A stretch of DNA of 64,000 bases from the NCBI GenBank assembly GCA_963082875.1, contig OY720097.1:5216501-5280500 (forward strand), in the 5' to 3' direction. Below are positions 40,247 through 50,204 of this stretch, piece after piece; position 1 is the first letter of the stretch; each line of letters starts with the position of its first letter. The position numbers and the translations under genes are program-made. A model generated the notes under the pieces. The model did not search any database. It was not told where the DNA came from and worked only from the letters and a program-made list of their open reading frames with translations. The DNA comes from Corella eumyota (lineage: Eukaryota; Chordata; Ascidiacea; Phlebobranchia; Corellidae).

Positions 40247-40429
40247 TGTAGTAATCAAAGTTAAACGATTTTACAATATCGTGCTTCTTATTTTGTAACT
40301 TGAAGTAATGATGACAAAATGGAAGGAAGCGCACCAAAAGGCTACATAAAAAAGGAAAAAGGCAAAACGCACCGATACGCGTGCGCAATAAAACACACAA
40401 GCTTCGATAATAACAATGTTTACGCCACA
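40247..40429 (-). repeat. 5' LTR of the gypsy element
   Basis: 183 bp, TG...CA. The tRNA primer-binding site lies directly inside it at about 40232-40246. The right flank AACT (40430-40433) matches the left flank at 36363-36366. Confidence 0.93.
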
Positions 40430-41079
40430 AACTTACATTTTCTTTTAAACTTGACTGTGACAAACTAGATTGGGAAATATTGTCCAATTGTCCGTTGGCA
40501 TTTTTAAGTGTTAAACTATTATTTCTTGATCTGTGTAAAGGAGAATCCTGCAAAAATCATAAAGAGTTTAAATATAAAAAACAATAAATTAACAAGTTTT
40601 TTAAACTATTCAAGAGGTAAAAGAATTTATTGGTAATCTAGATAAACAATAAAAAGCAGCCTTAATAAAATTTTCAAATTTGAATGGTTAAATTTATATT
40701 AACCTCTGGTGATGATGTATCTGCTTCAGCCACACTGTCAAGCGTACTTCGTGAATTTGAGTTTGAACTGTTGTGTCTTAATGCGTGAGGTCTTAAACCT
40801 ACACCACTGTTGTGAAGTGCCATGTCTGGGTAGTCCACCTATTTTGAAAAAAAAAATAAATTTAAACTTTTTTCAATTAAAACAAAAGCAAATCTGATTT
40901 TAAACATCTTAAAAAAACATAATTTTAAAACAATACAATTCCATATCAAAAGGTTGCAAAAACATCTATTTTTAACTTTTTACAGATATTAAAGAAAAAT
41001 AAAAAAATGCTATTATAATTTGAATAACAAAACTACCAAAAATTCCTTATGTTAATTATCTTGCCTTATAATGTGCAGC

Positions 41080-41153
41080 TTAAATCAATTTTAAAAATAA
41101 GTGTGCTTAAATCAATTTTAAAAATAAGTGTGCTTAAATCAATTTTTAAAATC
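41080..41153. repeat. 27-bp tandem repeat (about 2.7 units) at the X/A' junction
   Basis: The unit TTAAATCAATTTTAAAAATA plus AGTGTGC repeats with a 27-bp period from 41080 to 41153, exactly where homology to the Rap-GEF intron ends and homology to A begins. Copy A has only one unit. The expansion is probably a by-product of the rearrangement. Confidence 0.85.
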
Positions 41154-41182
41154 AGGCACCCTGTCCTCTTCTTACAATAACT

Positions 41183-41845
41183 TACCCTGTTTACATGGAC
41201 AATTTTTGCGCGACTAATACCGTTAAATCACCACTGTCATTCTGCTAGAATTTTTTTTTTTTTAAATCCTAGCAGAACTCCGCATTTTTCCGCAAAACGT
41301 TGTGTTTACATAAAAAAGTTAACTCGGTAATACAAAAATGTTAAGCTAGTAAAGAAATCATTACCTTCTATTATTTAACCTACAATGAAAATTTATTCTA
41401 TAGATGGTGTTACAGAAGGTGTTTTTTAAGTAATAAGCTGTTATAAAGAATTTATAAGCTAAATTTTGAGTTTCACACTCGTTATTTGCAAAAGTTGTAG
41501 AGCGACGAAAAAACATTAAAGAAACCAACATTTGCTCGGCCGTAATTTTAAATGCTTTCCGACGATAGGAGTTGAAAAAAAAATTAACATTGCATAACTC
41601 TTATAACAAAGATAAAGTATTGTCATTTTTAAGGGCCACAAATGTTAATTACGTCAGTAGTTAAGCTAAAACTTATCGAAAAAAGTTTGATAAATCGGCC
41701 GAACGTCGACATTTGGAGCTATTTTTAAATACTTTCCGACGATAGGAATCGAAAAAAAATTTTAACGCGGCTTGATTGTTTAACAATAATTAAAATAGCA
41801 AAGTTTTGAGCGCCACATTTTACGTTTACAGCAGTTATAGCAGTT
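41183..41845. repeat. Left long terminal inverted repeat of the DNA transposon
   Basis: From the tip to GCAGTTAT this ~660-bp arm reads as the reverse complement of the right arm near 45030-45655 plus the outer tip. It includes CCGACGATAGGA and TCGGCCGAACGTCGACATT blocks that recur three times on the right. Confidence 0.85.
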
Positions 41846-41876
41846 ATTTTTAACGCGGCTTGATTGTTGTGTAATT

Positions 41877-42092
41877 TTGTATGACTCGGCGGATGGTAGT
41901 AATTATTCACTTATTAATCTTATTAAGACCAACATGATTTTCTTGCTTAACGACTTAGGTTTTACCGACGAAATAAGTTTTTCGCAGCGTACGCTTATTG
42001 TACAGCGAGATGGTTATAATTGTGGAGCTTGTGTCTGTCTTACAACAGACATTTTATGCGAAAATACAAAAATTAAAAATGTTTTTTTTTAG
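41877..42092 (+). CDS. ULP1/adenain-like cysteine protease fragment (C48 fold), transposon-borne
   Basis: The frame VILYDSADGSNYS ... RTLIVQRDGYNCGACVCL holds the second half of a ULP1-type catalytic core: the aspartate in YDS, the glutamine in QRDG and the nucleophile cysteine in YNCG. The first half, with the catalytic histidine, is missing because the left inverted repeat begins immediately upstream. ULP1-type domains occur in several eukaryotic DNA transposons and in Polintons. Here it lies directly upstream of the USP-like ORF on the same strand. Confidence 0.6.
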   Translation: MYDSADGSNYSLINLIKTNMIFLLNDLGFTDEISFSQRTLIVQRDGYNCGACVCLTTDILCENTKIKNVFF

Positions 42093-42116
42093 GATTTAGA
42101 TTTATACAGGTGTTGG

Positions 42117-43169
42117 GTGGTTTATACCTTGTTTAAAATTGCAACAAACTATAATTCTGGCATACAAGCTATTGTATCAAATGCACATTTGCGTTTCACA
42201 GGCTTATTAAACAGTGACAACATATGTTGGTTTTATTCCGTTATGCATGCTCTAATGTCAATAGTTGAACCATTTTCCATAACCGAAACCATGATAAATA
42301 CTATAAATTCAGATTGGCTTAATCTTTTTCAATTAATTCATACAATTAGTTTAAACGATAACGTTGATAATCAATTTCATTTAGAAACCGTAAAAAAAGT
42401 TTGTACGATTTATAATTTACAATTCGGAAACCAACAGGACGCTAGTGAATTTTTTGTAAAAAGTAGTAATTTTTGTGACTTGTTAAATTTAATCGGCTGT
42501 GACACAGAAATTTCATGTAGTTCGGTTTTAACTTGCAAATCATGGAATTTTGTTCGTCCCGCAAACTTTCAAATAACCCCTAATATAATGTTAATTCCGA
42601 TCAACCCTACAATTAAGGATAGTAAATTATCAAGTTATATTTTTAATTATTTTATAGCAAAAAATGAACCAGATAACTGTCAAGAATGCAACTGCAAAAA
42701 TATTAATACTTGCAATTTTTTTAATACACCAAATTTATTAGTAATATCATTACTAAGAGCAGGCCTTCAGCTAAAAAATCAAACTACAATTCGTCCGGAC
42801 AAACATTTAGAATTTTTTAATTCCGCTTGCAATACTCAAAAAACTTATGAGTTAAGGTCTGTAGTAGTGCATTTGGGCGCATCTCTTGTTTCTGGTCATT
42901 ACATAACTTATAACATTTTGGACAATGGCAAAATTATATATAAATGCGATGACACTGCTGCTAAAGTAATCAAAACTGTTGAAACGGCTTACGACGACAT
43001 TAATACAAACGGATATATATTTTTTTATACGTTAAAGGGTACTACAATATTTGGTGACAACAATCATAATTGTGATGTTTCCGAGAAAAATTTAATTCTA
43101 ACTAAAAAAAGTCATGAAACAGAACCAACTAACATTCAAAAACCCGAGAGTTTTTTTTTTGGACTGTAA
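42117..43169 (+). CDS. Ubiquitin-specific protease-like (peptidase C19) ORF, transposon-borne
   Basis: USP enzymes cleave ubiquitin from proteins (family knowledge). The 350-residue frame shows every USP landmark in order: a cysteine box GLLNSDNICWFYSVMHAL (Cys about residue 37), QQDASEFF, a fingers-type CQECNC cluster, the histidine box YELRSVVVHLG...SGHYITY, CDDTAAKVI and the closing GYIFFYTL. The usual GNTC is DNIC and the Trp-Tyr neighbour differs, but the catalytic Cys and His are present. The listed 5' end is only the first possible start (a GTG); the frame runs upstream to an acceptor-like TTTTAG, so the true start may be spliced. Overlap with the next ORF suggests one gene region. It may be a captured host deubiquitinase. 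Confidence 0.7.
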   Translation: MVYTLFKIATNYNSGIQAIVSNAHLRFTGLLNSDNICWFYSVMHALMSIVEPFSITETMINTINSDWLNLFQLIHTISLNDNVDNQFHLETVKKVCTIYNLQFGNQQDASEFFVKSSNFCDLLNLIGCDTEISCSSVLTCKSWNFVRPANFQITPNIMLIPINPTIKDSKLSSYIFNYFIAKNEPDNCQECNCKNINTCNFFNTPNLLVISLLRAGLQLKNQTTIRPDKHLEFFNSACNTQKTYELRSVVVHLGASLVSGHYITYNILDNGKIIYKCDDTAAKVIKTVETAYDDINTNGYIFFYTLKGTTIFGDNNHNCDVSEKNLILTKKSHETEPTNIQKPESFFFGL

Positions 43170-43171
43170 TT

Positions 43172-43605
43172 ACATTTATGCGAAGGATGTTTCTTGGCCA
43201 AAAACAAGTAGCCCATTGTTACAAAATGTGCAAAATCAGATTTTAACTATCATTGGATTACCATTTAATAAATCAAAAAACACTGTATTTGGTTATCGTC
43301 ATTCTTTGTTTTTAAAGGGCCACAATTACAAACTTAGTCAATACAATATGTTTGGTTCCCACGTAACTGAAAATATTTATCGCAACATAACTTTTTTTAT
43401 TAAAAATCAATTTTGTCTGGAACAGCATACAGAGCATTCCACAAAAAAAATCGGTGACCTCGTTATTCAAACCAGGATTCGTTTTTTGTTTAAACAATCA
43501 ATCTTAAATAACAGACATGATCTTTATCATTATCTATTAAGCTTCGAGGAGTCAAACAAAGAAATAGGTTATTGTGAAAATTATGTAAGACAAGTTTTAG
43601 ATTAA
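43172..43605 (+). CDS. Unrecognised transposon ORF downstream of the USP-like ORF
   Basis: About 143 codons, e.g. KDVSWPKTSSPLLQNVQNQ and NVFGYRHSLF-like text, ending YCENYVRQVLD before a TAA. It continues from the end of the USP-like ORF in another frame across a run of ten T. I recognise no domain. It could be the remnant of a transposase or a C-terminal exon of the protease protein. Confidence 0.4.
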
Positions 43606-44340
43606 TAATTTTTTATGCAGTTTTACAGAACAAAACATATACCCAGATCTGCCACGAATGAGGAATTCGTTGCTTAACCTATTGCGACAAACTTGACACA
43701 TCTAGTTTATAGGTGCGCAACATTTAAAATGCTTTTCTATGGCTTTTCTTAAGAAATCAAAAACTTACTGTTCAGGTAAACGTTTATAATCTGATAATAT
43801 ATCAAAGTGATAAGGGCAACTTAAAACCGAATATTTTATTTTTTAATCGAAATGATTTGAAACAAATTTTTATTTCAGTTTTATATTTTTATTGTAAATT
43901 TTTTGCCTCTTATGCAAACAATCTTTTTTTTAATTCCTTTACGTTTAATCTATCTTTTAATTCATATAATTGTAATAATTCTATTATTATCTGTTCTTTT
44001 TTTGTTTTCATTTATCTAATTTTTTGTATTAACCGATTGACCTTTAAATTTTTTTACTGCTTTATTACTATCAACAAAACACCTTTTTATTTTTCTATTT
44101 TTTCTTCTTTCCCGGATGAAGAGCAACCCCTTGTCGTGGGATCCGGGCTTTAAACAAAGATTGCTCAATAAGTTAACTTAAAATTTAAAATTTAAAGCAT
44201 TCGGCTTGAAATGCCGACGTTCGGCCGATTTATTAAAATTTGTTTTCTTTAGAAATTTAAATTTCTTCTGAACTACTGACGTAATTAACATTTGTGGCCG
44301 TTGTGCAGTGTTAAATTTTCTTTTAACTCAAACAACGATT

Positions 44341-45392
44341 GTGAAACTCAAAACTTGGCGTACAATGTTTATTTGGCATTACTTATTGATTGTTAAATTT
44401 TGGGCTGTATTCTATTGTCGGAATATACTTTCTGCTGGAGAGTGGGATTCGTTTTTTCGGGTAGGAGCGGGCCTTTGTTTCTCTTTTGTTATTTCTCGGG
44501 TCAATAACTGCTGTAAACGTAAAATGTGGCGCTCAAAACTTTGCTATTTTAATTATTGTTAAACAATCAAGCCGGGTTGAAATTTTTTTTTCGATTCCTA
44601 TCGTCGGAAAGTATTTAAAAATAGCTCCAAATGTCTACGTTCGGCCGATTTATCAAACTATTTTCGATAAGTTTTAGCTTAACTACTGACGTAATTAACA
44701 TCTGTGGTCCTTAAAAATGACAATACTTTATCTTTGTTATAAGAGTTATGCAATGTTAAATTTTTTTTCAACTCCTATCGTCGAAAAGTATTTAAAATTA
44801 CGACCGAGCAAATGTTGGTTTCTTTAATGTTTTTTCGTCGCTCTACAACTTTTGCAAATAACAAGTGTGAAACTCAAAACTTGGCGTACAATGTTTATTT
44901 GGCATTACTAATTGACTGTTAAATTTTGGGCTGTATTCTATTTTCGGAATATACTTTCTGCTGGAGAGTGGGATTCGTTTTTTCGGGTTGGAGCGGGCCT
45001 TTGTTTCTCTTTTGTTATTTCTCGGGTCAATAACTGCTGTAAACGTAAAATGTGGCGCTCAAAACTTTGCTATTTTAATTATTGTTAAACTATTAAGCCG
45101 GGTTAAAAAATTTTTTCGACTCCTATCGTCGGAAAGTATTTATAAATAGCCCCAAATGTCGACGTTCGGCCGATTCATCCAACTTTTTTCCATAAGTTTT
45201 AGCTTAACTACTGACGTAATTAACATTTGTGGCCTTTAAAAATGACAATACTTTATCTTTGTTATAAGAGTTATGCAATGTTAAATTTTTTTTCAACTCT
45301 TATCGTTGGAAAGTATTTAAAATTACGGCCGAGCAAATCTTGGTTTCTTTAATGTTTTTTCGTCGCTCTACAACTTTTGCAAATAACGAATG
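44341..45392. repeat. 526-bp tandem duplication inside the right arm of the transposon
   Basis: GTGAAACTCAAAACTTGGCG begins units at 44341 and 44867. Each unit holds GGAGAGTGGGATTCG, AATAACTGCTGTAAACG and the ATCGTCGGAAAGTATTT block. A further partial unit lies at about 44190-44340. Confidence 0.85.
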
Positions 45393-47369
45393 TAAAACTT
45401 CAACTTTAGCATAAAATTGGTTTATACCAGCTTATTACTTAAAAAGCACCCTCTGTAAAACAATCTATAGAATAAAATTTACATTTTATTCTATAGCAGA
45501 TTAAACAATAGTAAGTAATGATTTCTTTACTAGCTTAACATTTTTATATTGCCGAATTAACTTTTTATGTAAACACAACATTTTGCGGAAAAATGCGGAG
45601 TTCTGCTAGAATTTATAAAAAAAAAAATTCTAGTAGAATGACAGTGGTGTTAAATCGACCGCATAGTGACGTATTATACGGTTCATTACACATAAATCAA
45701 AAAAAGGATAATTTAAGCGGTAGTTCTCTCAAATTGCAAATGACCGCTTGCAGCGGGTTGTCTTAGTATCGGTTGTTTTTGTTTCGGTAATCAACTAATT
45801 AGAAATAGTTTAACTGGGGTGTTTTAGAAGGATTGTAGTGTACATTATTTTTATTAAACACACTTTTTACAGATTATACAATTTAATATACAAATTAATA
45901 CCTTATTCACATATAATTACCTATAAATATATATATTAGTTTCGGTTCGTTTATATCATGTAAACGGAACAAGAACTAACACATGCGCAACAATTGCGGT
46001 GACGTCAAAAATATCGGTATTAGTAGCGATATAAAAAGTGTCCATGTAAACAGGGTAACTGTCTGATTGAGTGCCAATCCGCGATTACTAGCTTTGTAGA
46101 ATATCGTCCTTCTATCAATATTTTGATTATTCAAAACAAACTGACATTTTACCAACTGTTTAGTTACAGGCTTTCTGATCCGCTCTACGTAAATGGCGGA
46201 GCAAACGGAATTCAGAATAATTATTTATGGTGACGTGTTCCGCGTACCAATTTTTGTAAATATAAAATTTTTATTGCAAATAAAATTAAACAACAAGTAT
46301 AGATTTATAAAAAATTATTAAAATTTTAACACATTTATCCTTTTTTGGTATTACATATACATTTAATTTTAAATAGCTAAAATTAATTTTTAGATTTTTT
46401 AATCAACAAACAAGCTTTTGTTTTTCAATCAGTTTTAATCATTTTTTATTAGATTATACATTAGACAAAACTTTGAATGCCTAAAATTAATTTTTAATTT
46501 TAATAGATAAACCAGAATTTAAATATAATAAGCAAACAAACTTCTTTTTAAAAAAGTTTTTTAATTACTTATCTTTTAATATACATTAGACTAGATTTTA
46601 AATAATGGATATCAATCTTAGATTTTTAATAAATAAACAAGCACTAAAATGTATTAAACAAACAAAATTGATTTTTACATAGCAACTAGTATTCACCGTA
46701 GAAAACAATTTCTTTTGTTGCCAATTGTTACCTCATTTTAGACCCAATAAAAACCAAAGTATTTTTATTTAACGTATATCTATTTTGCTATGTATTTAAT
46801 AAAGTTTAGCTATTTCTACTTACTCGAATTAAAAATCAAAAAATTGTTTTAATTGAACTATTTTTACTGCGAGTCGGGGCTTAAATTTAAGATCTGATCG
46901 TTTATTAGCAAATTCTGTTTTTCGGTATCTAAAAATGTCTAAATACTTCTTTTAATAGCTTTATGTCAACAATTTTTTTTTTAAATAGTGCATTTATTTT
47001 ATTTCATTACAAAAAAAAATCGTAAAATGTATTTAAAATATGCTATTTCATGTTTTTTTGTGTGTTAGTTAAAGATATTATCATATAAATAAATTGCACA
47101 AAGTAAAGATTATAAAGTTTTAGAGCTATCGAACCAAGAAAAGGTTACCAACAGCTAAATGGAAAAATATTTGTGTGTGTAAAAAAGTGCAAATAATAAG
47201 TTGTATGTTGTCGTTTAAAAAGTGCATTTAAATAAATTGTATGTTGTTGTCTAAGCTGCTATGTTGTATGGGAACCTGTAAAATATAAAAATGAGGTTAA
47301 TAAGAAAAGTAACTTAAACTTCAAAATGTTAACTTAATTTTGATACACGCAAAAAATAAAATTAATTTT

Positions 47370-48407
47370 AGCCTGCCCTACCTAAAATCAAGCTCAGAAA
47401 CAGCAGAAAATCTTTTTCTTTATCAAACCTTCTCCTTGTCTCGATCCTCTCCAACTTCCTCTTCGATAGTGGCCAGTACCATCCAGCGATCTGCATCCAG
47501 ACTTTTCTTCTTCCTTCATCCCTGCAATGAAAAGAAAGTAAATTTTTATTCAATGACTGCGCTTTGCTTTCATTAATCACTTCAGACAAAACACCAGAAA
47601 TACCATTACTCGAACCAATCATATCAGGCAAACCACCACTCGAACAAACTATTCCAGTCACACCATCTACAACTTCTGGTAACTCCCCAATCAAAGCATT
47701 GTCCAACAAGAGGCACACTGCATCCTCCTCAGCAACCTCCGTTAGTGCCGGACTCAAGAGGTCCTTCACGAAGACACCCACACTGCCCACCAAGTCCAAC
47801 TCCCAAGCAACCTTCTCTACACTTTCACACATCAGTCCTCCCACACCCCCACTTAAACCAACCATACCATCCACGCCACCGCATAAACCAACAATACCAG
47901 ACACACCACTACTCAAATCATCCAATCCAGACACACAATCTACAACTTCCGGTAACTCCTTAACCAAGGCAATGTCCAACAAGAGGCATCCTCTTCAGCA
48001 ATCTCCGTTACTGCCTTACTTAAGAGATCCCTAATGAAGACACAAACAGTGTCTTCCACCTTTTTCTCTCCTGCAACAACTGTTAAAGCCTTGCTTAAAG
48101 CATCATCGACGAGTACAGACGCAGCATTGTCCTCCAACTCTCGTCTCAATACCGCTACCGTCTCACTTAAGAGGTCCTCCACGAAAACACCAGCAGCGCC
48201 TTCCACGTCCAATTCCCAATCGACCTCCTCTACCGCTCCACACATCACTCCTTCTACCAACTCTCCCACTCTCTTCTCAACCTTACTACCAACTCTGACA
48301 CCACATCTATCTCTACCCCCTCTCTCACCCTCTTCGCAACTCTCTCCTCTCTAACCCCCTCCTCAACTATTTCTTCCAACTTCCCAACACACTCCTCAAT
48401 TTCCTGT
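47370..48407 (-). pseudogene. Decayed helical acidic-protein gene fragment in copy A'
   Basis: Paralogue of 33232-34243. The 3' two-thirds is open over about 204 codons, including CESVEKVAWELDLVG, VFVKDLLSPALTEVAEEDA and RRKVWMQIAGWYW. A second open stretch upstream holds VDWELDVEGAAGVFVEDLL and RRELEDNAASVLVDDALSK. The two are out of frame through the same 7-bp loss seen in A. The exon start is an acceptor at 48407 (TTTTTTACAG|GAAATTGAGG). A promoter-like pair, TGACGTCA and CGCCATCTTG, lies at 49289-49324. The SAC3/GANP resemblance is tentative. Confidence 0.45.
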
Positions 48408-49288
48408 AAAAAATAATTAATAGCTGGTTACGCGATTGTAAGTTACTCTTTAAAATAAAGTTAGCCTATTGTAAAATATTGCTTAAACCTAAAATCAATT
48501 AAATTACAGATCGAATGACTTCCTAATTGACTAAGCTACCCTAACTGGTTAAAAATTTACTAGCTCTAGGCTAGGAAGTCAATTCTAGTGTTTTTTTTTG
48601 CGTTAAAAGTAAACCTTTTTTGGTTTACTAAACTAGAGGCTAGACCTAGGGTATTTTTTGTACGCCAGCCTAACAATAATAAAAATAAGACTAACCCTCA
48701 TGGAAACGAGAGAATACATTTCCTGAAACGATACTCTACTCATGGTTTGCAATTTGCTGATAGCTTTTGATGGTTTTTTAATATTTTGAAAATTTGGGAC
48801 TCCTTTGAAAACGCAAATAAACTCGAAATTCAAAAAAGATTTGTAAAAGATTTCCGAAAAAATTTGCAAATTTCAGTTTCGAAGTTACTTAGTTACGCAT
48901 GGCAACGCATTTTATTTTTATTGGAAAACAATGCAATGTGTCGCGTAATGATTTTAAAGCAATTCCATTGGTTGAAATAGGATTGGTTCAAATTTTTCGT
49001 TTGTTGACAACCGAATAACGTTAATCATAATGTCGTCATAAACATTTAAATATTAATTTTATGAGATTTCTATGTCTTAAATAAATACATATTGGTATGT
49101 AGGCGCATTATAAATAAACTTTTTAATTTTGCCATTAATAATTATTACTTTTTGTTTTAATATTAACATTGTTTACCTGGTATATGCTCTTTTTTTGGTT
49201 TGTTTGCCTTTAACTTAATATTTTGTTATAAAGTTTACGACCATATTTTTTAAGCAAAAATGTTTGATTTGATTTCCTACAAGTTTGA

Positions 49289-49324
49289 CGTCACTATGAA
49301 CCAAATCGTTGAGGAACGCCATCT
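49289..49324 (-). promoter_or_regulatory. CRE plus YY1-type motif pair, possible minus-strand promoter
   Basis: TGACGTCA is followed about 25 bases later by CGCCATCTTGAC, whose complement is the YY1/initiator-like AAGATGGCG. This would suit transcription toward A' and segment X. Evidence is motif only. Confidence 0.25.
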
Positions 49325-50204
49325 TGACAATAAAATTAATAATTCTAGGCTAATTTAAACTAGTTGAGATTTAAACATTATCAATATGACGCGATTATAA
49401 GACACAATTGACATAATGATTTACAGCAATACTACATGCAACAATTACCTTTTTAATTACTTTTAGTTAAAAAAAAAACTAAAAAAACTTTGGTGACGTA
49501 TTTTATCGAAAATTTTACGCTGAACTAAGCTCTGCACAATTTCCTCCAAAAGCCATTGTGATGTGTTTGCAGGCCATTGACTACAACCTAAATGGTTGAT
49601 TAACTGCTAAAAAGTTACTCATTTTCGGTATTTTAAATAAAAAAAAAATTGATACGACGACGTTTAATTTTAAGTTACTAATTTTTGCTTGTGTTGGCAC
49701 TGTTTTTTAAAAGCTTTAACTGTGACATAGCAACGTAAAATAAATACATTTTGTGTGTTGCGAAAAACAGTTTTATGCCCAAAAAGCACAACCGCAAAGT
49801 AACATGTAGCTTGCACTTTAAAAACTGTTTTATTCAACACTTAAGCCCAAAAAGAGGCTGTTTTAAGTAGTTTAAGTCCTAAAACTGCATTCCAAGCTAC
49901 TTCATACGCTGAGGTCCAAATAGCCACCCACTGCCTTAAAAAAGCACATTGGAACGTGCGCTAAATTGCAAATCTACAGTGTACATTATCTACAATGTGA
50001 CGAAAAATAACCGGTAGTAGAAGACAATTTGTGTTAAAAAGTGTTATGAAAAGTCAGCACAAGAAAATAATAATAATACTGACCAGTAGAAAATTATAGT
50101 CCCGATTAGCTTTAGCACCCGTAACATTTTTTGAGATATTAATATTGCTAGATTTGACATGTTTTAATTCAATAAATGTTGTTTTTTATAAGCAAACATC
50201 AATC

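Larger units (their letters stand above)
36367..40429 (-). mobile_element. Ty3/gypsy LTR retrotransposon, young, nearly full length, not intact (Cigr-like)
   Basis: LTRs of 183 bp (36367-36549 and 40247-40429), beginning TG and ending CA, are flanked by a 4-bp duplication AACT. Next to the 5' LTR a primer-binding site reads TGGTGACCCCGACG, and a purine tract (GAGGGGGGA) precedes the 3' LTR. On the minus strand lie, in gypsy order, a gag-like region (about 39.8-40.2 kb), aspartic protease (LVDSGAEISVIPP), reverse transcriptase (FVYLDDILVAS), RNase H and integrase (HLSHPS-type zinc finger, then DIVGPLPPSDG). The order protease-RT-RNaseH-integrase is that of Ty3/gypsy; a gypsy element named Cigr-1 is known from Ciona and this may be a relative. 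The LTRs differ at three positions, so insertion is recent. The coding region carries a handful of breaks (roughly three to five). Confidence 0.95.
34785..41079 (-). pseudogene. Partial duplicate of Rap-GEF exons 5-10 (segment X), interrupted by an LTR element
   Basis: This block copies 14082-16484 with its introns, on the same strand and upstream of the parent gene. Copied exons are 40704-40838, 40437-40547, 36056-36197, 35702-35838, 35375-35530 and 34785-34915. The first five have exactly the parent lengths, intact splice sites and open frames. The sixth has a 6-bp in-frame deletion and is cut before its donor. In the five complete exons I count about 22 silent and 2 replacing changes. It has no start codon, no upstream exons and no catalytic domain, so it cannot make a Rap-GEF by itself. 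The silent bias suggests constraint, or that X represents a diverged allele misplaced in assembly. Read through its cut end, the last exon runs into copy A and reaches a stop after about 30 codons. Confidence 0.85.
41183..46057 (+). mobile_element. 4.9-kb DNA transposon with long terminal inverted repeats carrying protease genes
   Basis: The outermost 19-20 bp are a perfect inverted repeat (TTACCCTGTTTACATGGACA). Comparison with the empty site in copy A shows insertion between AAATAACT and TGTCTG with a 3-bp ACT duplication (41180-41182 and 46058-46060). About 650 bp at the left end is mirrored at the right end, though the right arm holds about 330 bp of extra sequence (45655-45990) and a 526-bp tandem duplication (44341-45392). 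Between the arms lie, on the plus strand, a ULP1-like fragment, a USP-like ORF and an unrecognised ORF. I recognise no transposase. The 3-bp duplication fits PIF/Harbinger or CMC-type elements, but the family is unassigned. No capsid, polymerase or integrase signature is visible. Confidence 0.88.
41120..48970. repeat. Direct repeat copy A' (about 3 kb net), split by a DNA transposon
   Basis: Matches A (31738-34784) at 41120-41182 and 46058-48970. The 4.9-kb insertion at 41183-46057 is absent from A, so it post-dates the duplication. The right end (CCATTG at 48970) continues into unique sequence, so A' shows the original right junction. Confidence 0.9.

Noticed and set aside
41183-46057. Polinton/Maverick identity for the protease-bearing element
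   Set aside because: Size (4.9 kb), the 3-bp target duplication and the lack of polymerase B, integrase, ATPase or capsid signatures argue against it; a ULP1-like protease alone is not diagnostic.
47564-48034. Ser/Thr/Pro-rich plus-strand frame in copy A' (and its partner in A)
   Set aside because: It is the antisense shadow of the helical acidic gene, whose repeated VxxDLLSxAxTEVAEED units make better protein sense.
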